From CAXBDP01 sp041689935 (GTDB lineage: Bacteria; Bacteroidota; Bacteroidia; Cytophagales; Cyclobacteriaceae), in NCBI GenBank assembly GCA_041689935.1, contig JBDNFI010000065.1, forward strand, positions 1-63,141: a DNA stretch of 63,141 bases, given 5' to 3'. Both the position numbers and the translations under genes were made by a program. The notes below the pieces were generated by a model, which ran no database searches, had not been told where the DNA came from, and worked only from the letters and a program-made list of their open reading frames with translations. Each line of letters opens with the position of its first letter. Position 1 is the stretch's first letter. Below are positions 60,569 to 63,141 of this stretch, one piece after another.

Positions 60569-60997
60569 TCATTCGTTCAGTTTTTTATAAATTTTCTTCA
60601 TCATCAATTCTTTTACTAAGTCGCCAAACACTTTGTCCTCTGGTATTTTTTCAAAGATTTCTTGGTTTTGGAGCCCTGATCCAATGAGTTTATCAATAAA
60701 CTCAGTTTTGAAAACGAACGCTGCAAGCTACAAGCTGCCCAAAAATAAATCGATCAGTTCTACTTCGTTGTCCAATTCAATGGCTTGTTTTAAGCAGAAA
60801 ACAAGGTCTGATTTTGGTCTTTTCCTCCGATAAATTTTACAATGAAATATACAGAAACCGACCCTTTTGTTAACATATGCAGGAGAATACTTTGCCCTGA
60901 TTACTGTAGAAAAATACTTTGGGTTTTTAGATAGTTTGACGGTTTGCAGCTCTAAGCAGGACGGGATTTTAACCACAAATGTTGATTTGGAGAACAA
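60569..60997 (-). pseudogene. Broken ORF of unknown family
   Basis: A minus-strand frame starting at 60997 ends at TAG (60728-60730) after a protein-like segment (Lys-Gln-Ala-Ile-Glu-Leu-Asp-Asn-Glu-Val-Glu-Leu-Ile-Asp). The same frame then continues for 52 codons (Thr-Glu-Phe-Ile-Asp-Lys-Leu-Ile-Gly-Ser-Gly, Ile-Pro-Glu-Asp-Lys-Val-Phe-Gly-Asp-Leu-Val-Lys) to TGA at 60569. The second part in particular looks like real coding sequence. It lies downstream of the hsdR fragment; family not recognised. Confidence 0.4.
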
Positions 60998-61126
60998 TTG
61001 GTTGATTAACTATAAATGTGTCTGCGGAGCACTAAACCGCCAATTTCTTAAAGGTGCTGTTACAAGCTGGCCTTCTCTTTGTCTTTACTTTACGGTCCAT
61101 TGTTTCCGGTGCCTTTGGTGCATTGG

Positions 61127-61534
61127 CTACCGTGTCCTATTGTTCTTCTTAAAATTCTCTGCTTGTTCAAAAATCTCAACATATACTTCATCGCGTTCTA
61201 CTGGTGGATAACCAAACTCGTCAAGAAAGAGAATGAGTCCAACTTTCAATGCTGATTTGATATCGTCACGTTTGTTCCAGTCAGGGAATTTGGCTTGTCC
61301 GTCAACAAGGGCTTTCACGGCTTTTGCCAGTTCAATCATTTTGTCGTCAGGATATTTGAAGTCATACTTTACACACAGTTCTTTCAGAATATCGTAAAAT
61401 GCTTTTTCTTGAAAGTCAATTCCTAATTCGTCACCTGCCGAAAATTCTTTTTTCTCAGCACACAAAAACTGATAAAGTTTCACAATCCTAATCGCAAATG
61501 CAAAACTCTTATTCTTGACTATATTTTCTCTCAT
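61127..61534 (-). pseudogene. Chimera: four-helix-bundle N-terminus fused to HsdR C-terminus
   Basis: A 135-residue frame. Residues 1 to about 31 (Met-Arg-Glu-Asn-Ile-Val-Lys ... Cys-Ala-Glu-Lys-Lys-Glu-Phe) are the start of a four-helix-bundle (23S rRNA intervening-sequence-type) protein, identical at DNA level over 44 bases to the gene at the window's right end. From Ser-Ala-Gly-Asp-Glu-Leu-Gly-Ile-Asp-Phe on, the sequence matches the C-terminal region of type I restriction subunit R (Tyr-Pro-Asp-Asp-Lys, Asp-Trp-Asn-Lys-Arg-Asp-Asp-Ile-Lys, Tyr-Pro-Pro-Val-Glu-Arg-Asp-Glu-Val-Tyr). The body of hsdR, about 90 percent, is missing. Probably non-functional product of a deletion. Confidence 0.7.
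61442..61485. repeat. 44-bp direct repeat, copy 1
   Basis: Identical to 63098-63141, where the window ends, so the full repeat may be longer. It encodes the Lys-Leu-Tyr-Gln-Phe-Leu-Cys-Ala-Glu-Lys-Lys-Glu-Phe part of the four-helix-bundle gene, and its inner edge is the junction of the hsdR chimera. Confidence 0.9.
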
Positions 61535-61550
61535 CTAAATAACCATTTAT

Positions 61551-61580
61551 CATTAACAATTAACAATTAACAATTAACCA
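61551..61580. repeat. Tandem heptamer repeat (ATTAACA)n
   Basis: Three ATTAACA units and an ATTAACC unit stand between the chimera and the short remnant upstream. Related TTAAC/GTTAA-rich stretches occur at 62697-62730 and 62815-62845, so each gene junction in this island carries one. Confidence 0.65.
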
Positions 61581-61664
61581 TTATTTTCTTGTTTCATTAA
61601 CCATTAAAAATTTAGCATTAATCATTGAATAAGCCTTTTCTAATTTTTCTTCTGTGAATTTCAT
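61581..61664 (-). pseudogene. 27-residue remnant duplicated from the end of the four-helix-bundle ORF
   Basis: ATG at 61664 opens a 27-codon frame (Met-Lys-Phe-Thr-Glu-Glu-Lys-Leu-Glu-Lys-Ala-Tyr-Ser-Met-Ile-Asn) nearly identical to the last part of the ORF ending at 62717. Met-Lys-Phe-Thr-Glu-Glu-Lys-Leu-Glu resembles the first residues of many HsdR proteins, so this may be the displaced 5' tip of hsdR. Confidence 0.45.
61590..61655. repeat. Near-identical ~65-bp repeat, copy 1 (partner at 62741-62807)
   Basis: Both copies begin GTTTCATTAACCATTAAAAA, continue through TTTAGCATTAATCATTGAAT and end TAATTTTTCTTCTGT, with differences only in a few bases. They bracket the RhuM gene. Confidence 0.85.
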
Positions 61665-61669
61665 TTATA

Positions 61670-62689
61670 TTAATTCAATTTTCTGTTTGCAGTTTTCGCA
61701 TCGCCTAATTTTTTTACTGCTTTGTCAAAATCACTTTCATATTCACGGTCTTGTATTACACGATACTTTTCAAATTCGCTTTCAGCTTTTATTTTGGCTT
61801 CCAGCATTGTTACTTTGCCTTTGTCTTTCAATATCGGAAAATTGGATAGCTGTAAAAAGTTGCCCAAAAAGTTGCTCCAATCCTTCATGTACATGAGTTG
61901 ACTGCGTTTTGTATTAATCTCTGCTAAATCCAAATAGGCAGAAACAATACGGTTGAGTTCTTTGATATGTTCTTCGTTCAAATAATTTTTGGCAACCACT
62001 ACATCACTTTTTAAAATTTTACCTTGCGGTGCTTGCTTCCATGTTTTTAAACCCATGAATATTTTCTTTGCATCAGCTTCGGTGTAAATTATTTCGGCTG
62101 CTGTTTTTCCAGTTATTACCCAATGTAATTTGTTTTGCACCGATGCAAAAAAATCTTTAGTGGTCTCTGATTCTTTATTGTAGTCGGCACACAAAGCGTA
62201 GAGGTCGGTAATTTTCTGATAGAACCTTCTTTCACTTGCTCTAATTTCTCTGATGCGTTCAAGCAATTCATCAAAATAATCTTTGCCGAATTTTTTCCCT
62301 TGCTTCAATCGTTCATCATCCAACACAAAACCTTTGGTGATAAACTCTTTTAAAGTATTGCTTGCCCAAATACGAAATTGCATTGCTTCACTGCTGTTTA
62401 CCCGGTAACCAACTGCAAGAATGGCTTCAAGAATGTAAAAGTCAATATCTCTTGCAACCTCACGGCTGCCTTCTTTTTGAACTATCCGGAATTTCCGGAT
62501 AGTTGAGTTCTCTTTTAATTCTCCGTCTTTGAAAATGTTTTTTAAATGCTCATTCACTGTTCTAACATCTACACCAAACAACTCAGCCATTCGCTTTTGC
62601 GAAAGCCAAAAGGTTTCGTTTTCAATAACCACCTCCACTTTTACATTGCCTTGTGGTGTGGAATAAAATATGAGTTGATTATTTTCCAT
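61670..62689 (-). CDS. RhuM family protein
   Basis: A 339-residue protein of the RhuM type. The N-terminal winged-helix-like part has Phe-Trp-Leu-Ser-Gln-Lys-Arg-Met-Ala-Glu-Leu-Phe-Gly-Val, His-Leu-Lys-Asn-Ile-Phe, and Asp-Ile-Asp-Phe-Tyr-Ile-Leu-Glu-Ala-Ile-Leu-Ala-Val-Gly-Tyr-Arg-Val-Asn-Ser. The rest is helical and ends in a Lys-rich tail. RhuM genes commonly sit inside type I restriction-modification operons; their role is not established. Flanking sequences on both sides share the short direct repeats described here, so it may be a mobile passenger. Confidence 0.88.
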   Translation of the reverse strand: MENNQLIFYSTPQGNVKVEVVIENETFWLSQKRMAELFGVDVRTVNEHLKNIFKDGELKENSTIRKFRIVQKEGSREVARDIDFYILEAILAVGYRVNSSEAMQFRIWASNTLKEFITKGFVLDDERLKQGKKFGKDYFDELLERIREIRASERRFYQKITDLYALCADYNKESETTKDFFASVQNKLHWVITGKTAAEIIYTEADAKKIFMGLKTWKQAPQGKILKSDVVVAKNYLNEEHIKELNRIVSAYLDLAEINTKRSQLMYMKDWSNFLGNFLQLSNFPILKDKGKVTMLEAKIKAESEFEKYRVIQDREYESDFDKAVKKLGDAKTANRKLN

Positions 62690-62716
62690 TTCCTTTTAAT
62701 TGTTAGTTGTGAATGG

Positions 62717-63141
62717 TTAATTGTTAATGCGTTTTACTGCTGTTTCATTAACCATTAAAAATTTAGCATTAATCATTGAATAAGCTCGTTCTAATTTTTC
62801 TTCTGTAAACCTCATTTTAATGGTTAATGATGAATGGTTAATGTTTGCTTTTGTAGATTTTATGATGGTTGTAATTAATTTTATGATTTCGATTGCATCG
62901 GCATTGATACTTTCAAATTGTTCTTGGGTTAAATAATCTGTTTCTTTCAATAGCTCTAACCAATAAATTGTTTCGTTTATTTCCTTTTGAGCAATGCCCA
63001 TTTTGTGTTTGAAATCGTTTTTGGTTTCAGCGTGTTCTGCCTCTCGAACCATTGCACCAACACTTGTTCCACTGCGTAAAAGCTGTTTTGAGAGAACAAA
63101 TTCTTTTTTCTCAGCACACAAAAACTGATAAAGTTTCACAA
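62717..63141 (-). CDS. Four-helix-bundle protein (23S rRNA-intervening-sequence type), 5' end beyond window
   Basis: At least 140 residues, running off the right edge. Lys-Gln-Leu-Leu-Arg-Ser-Gly-Thr-Ser-Val-Gly-Ala, Glu-Ala-Glu-His-Ala-Glu, and Glu-Thr-Ile-Tyr-Trp-Leu-Glu-Leu-Leu are typical of this helical family. The usual C-terminus near Lys-Ser-Thr-Lys-Ala-Asn-Ile is followed by about 30 extra residues derived from the repeat that flanks RhuM, so the ORF reads through into repeat sequence. The first residues visible correspond to an internal part of the copy at 61534, so the true start is outside. Confidence 0.8.
   Translation of the reverse strand, partial: VKLYQFLCAEKKEFVLSKQLLRSGTSVGAMVREAEHAETKNDFKHKMGIAQKEINETIYWLELLKETDYLTQEQFESINADAIEIIKLITTIIKSTKANINHSSLTIKMRFTEEKLERAYSMINAKFLMVNETAVKRINN
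62741..62807. repeat. Near-identical ~65-bp repeat, copy 2
   Basis: Partner of 61590-61655 on the other side of the RhuM gene. Here it encodes the C-terminal extension of the four-helix-bundle ORF. Confidence 0.85.
63098..63141. repeat. 44-bp direct repeat, copy 2 (cut by window end)
   Basis: Identical to 61442-61485; see that entry. Confidence 0.9.

Overview
The window looks like chromosome from a Bacteroidota bacterium, most likely of the order Cytophagales. GC content is roughly 40 percent by eye. The supporting evidence is TTTG / TAnnTTTG promoters, weak or absent Shine-Dalgarno sequences, some TTG starts, and family content typical of the phylum: DUF5916, DUF4403, DUF4221-like lipoproteins, DUF6952, YceI proteins, an S9 peptidase and the rsfS-ftsH / birA arrangement. 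Species cannot be assigned from the sequence alone.

Layout. 0-2.6 kb: an accessory locus with a secreted four-cysteine peptide, a hairpin, a beta-propeller lipoprotein and a thioredoxin-like lipoprotein, followed by a decayed ORF. 2.9-24 kb: mostly housekeeping genes (outer-membrane protein, lpxH, ftsH, rsfS, birA, ahcY, S9 peptidase, rnhB, photolyase with DUF2256, TPR protein, Lrp regulator, phosphoribosyltransferase, panB, icd, DUF4403, LON-domain protein). 22.7-25.4 kb: nuoABCD without nuoE-N, then a serpin. 26.9-42 kb: a solitary propeller lipoprotein, tRNA-Lys(TTT), sbcDC, gamma-glutamyltransferase, YhhN, an M24 peptidase, a second peptide-hairpin-propeller locus, a MATE pump and a Nudix hydrolase. 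42.6-55.9 kb: DUF5916 protein, a LytTR/LytS two-component pair, rlmD, FkbM methyltransferase, a decarboxylase interrupted by one stop codon, a CLC transporter behind a fluoride riboswitch, a YceI-porin-YceI cluster and DinB. 55.9-59.9 kb: gene remnants, an SDR operon, and peroxiredoxin-thioredoxin-DUF6952. 59.9-63.1 kb: a decayed accessory island at the edge of a type I restriction-modification locus (RhuM, four-helix-bundle gene, and an hsdR 3' end fused to a four-helix-bundle start).

Strongest observations. (1) The octamer GCGGGAGG occurs 35 times on both strands, against an expectation of about 0.5. It is absent from the segments that look most accessory, as expected for a genome-wide recognition signal (Chi-, KOPS-, uptake- or HIP1-like). 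(2) Two loci share the plan cysteine-rich secreted peptide, hairpin, propeller lipoprotein, and each has a simple-sequence repeat in its promoter region: T11 inside a consensus promoter spacer and (TTA)12 just behind a -33 box. This suggests phase-variable peptide expression. (3) A fluoride riboswitch precedes a CLC-F-type antiporter, and an 11-base segment of the aptamer is perfectly complementary to the start-codon region. (4) A 44-bp direct repeat apparently mediated formation of an hsdR / four-helix-bundle chimera.

All family assignments come from motif recognition by eye; no database search was run.
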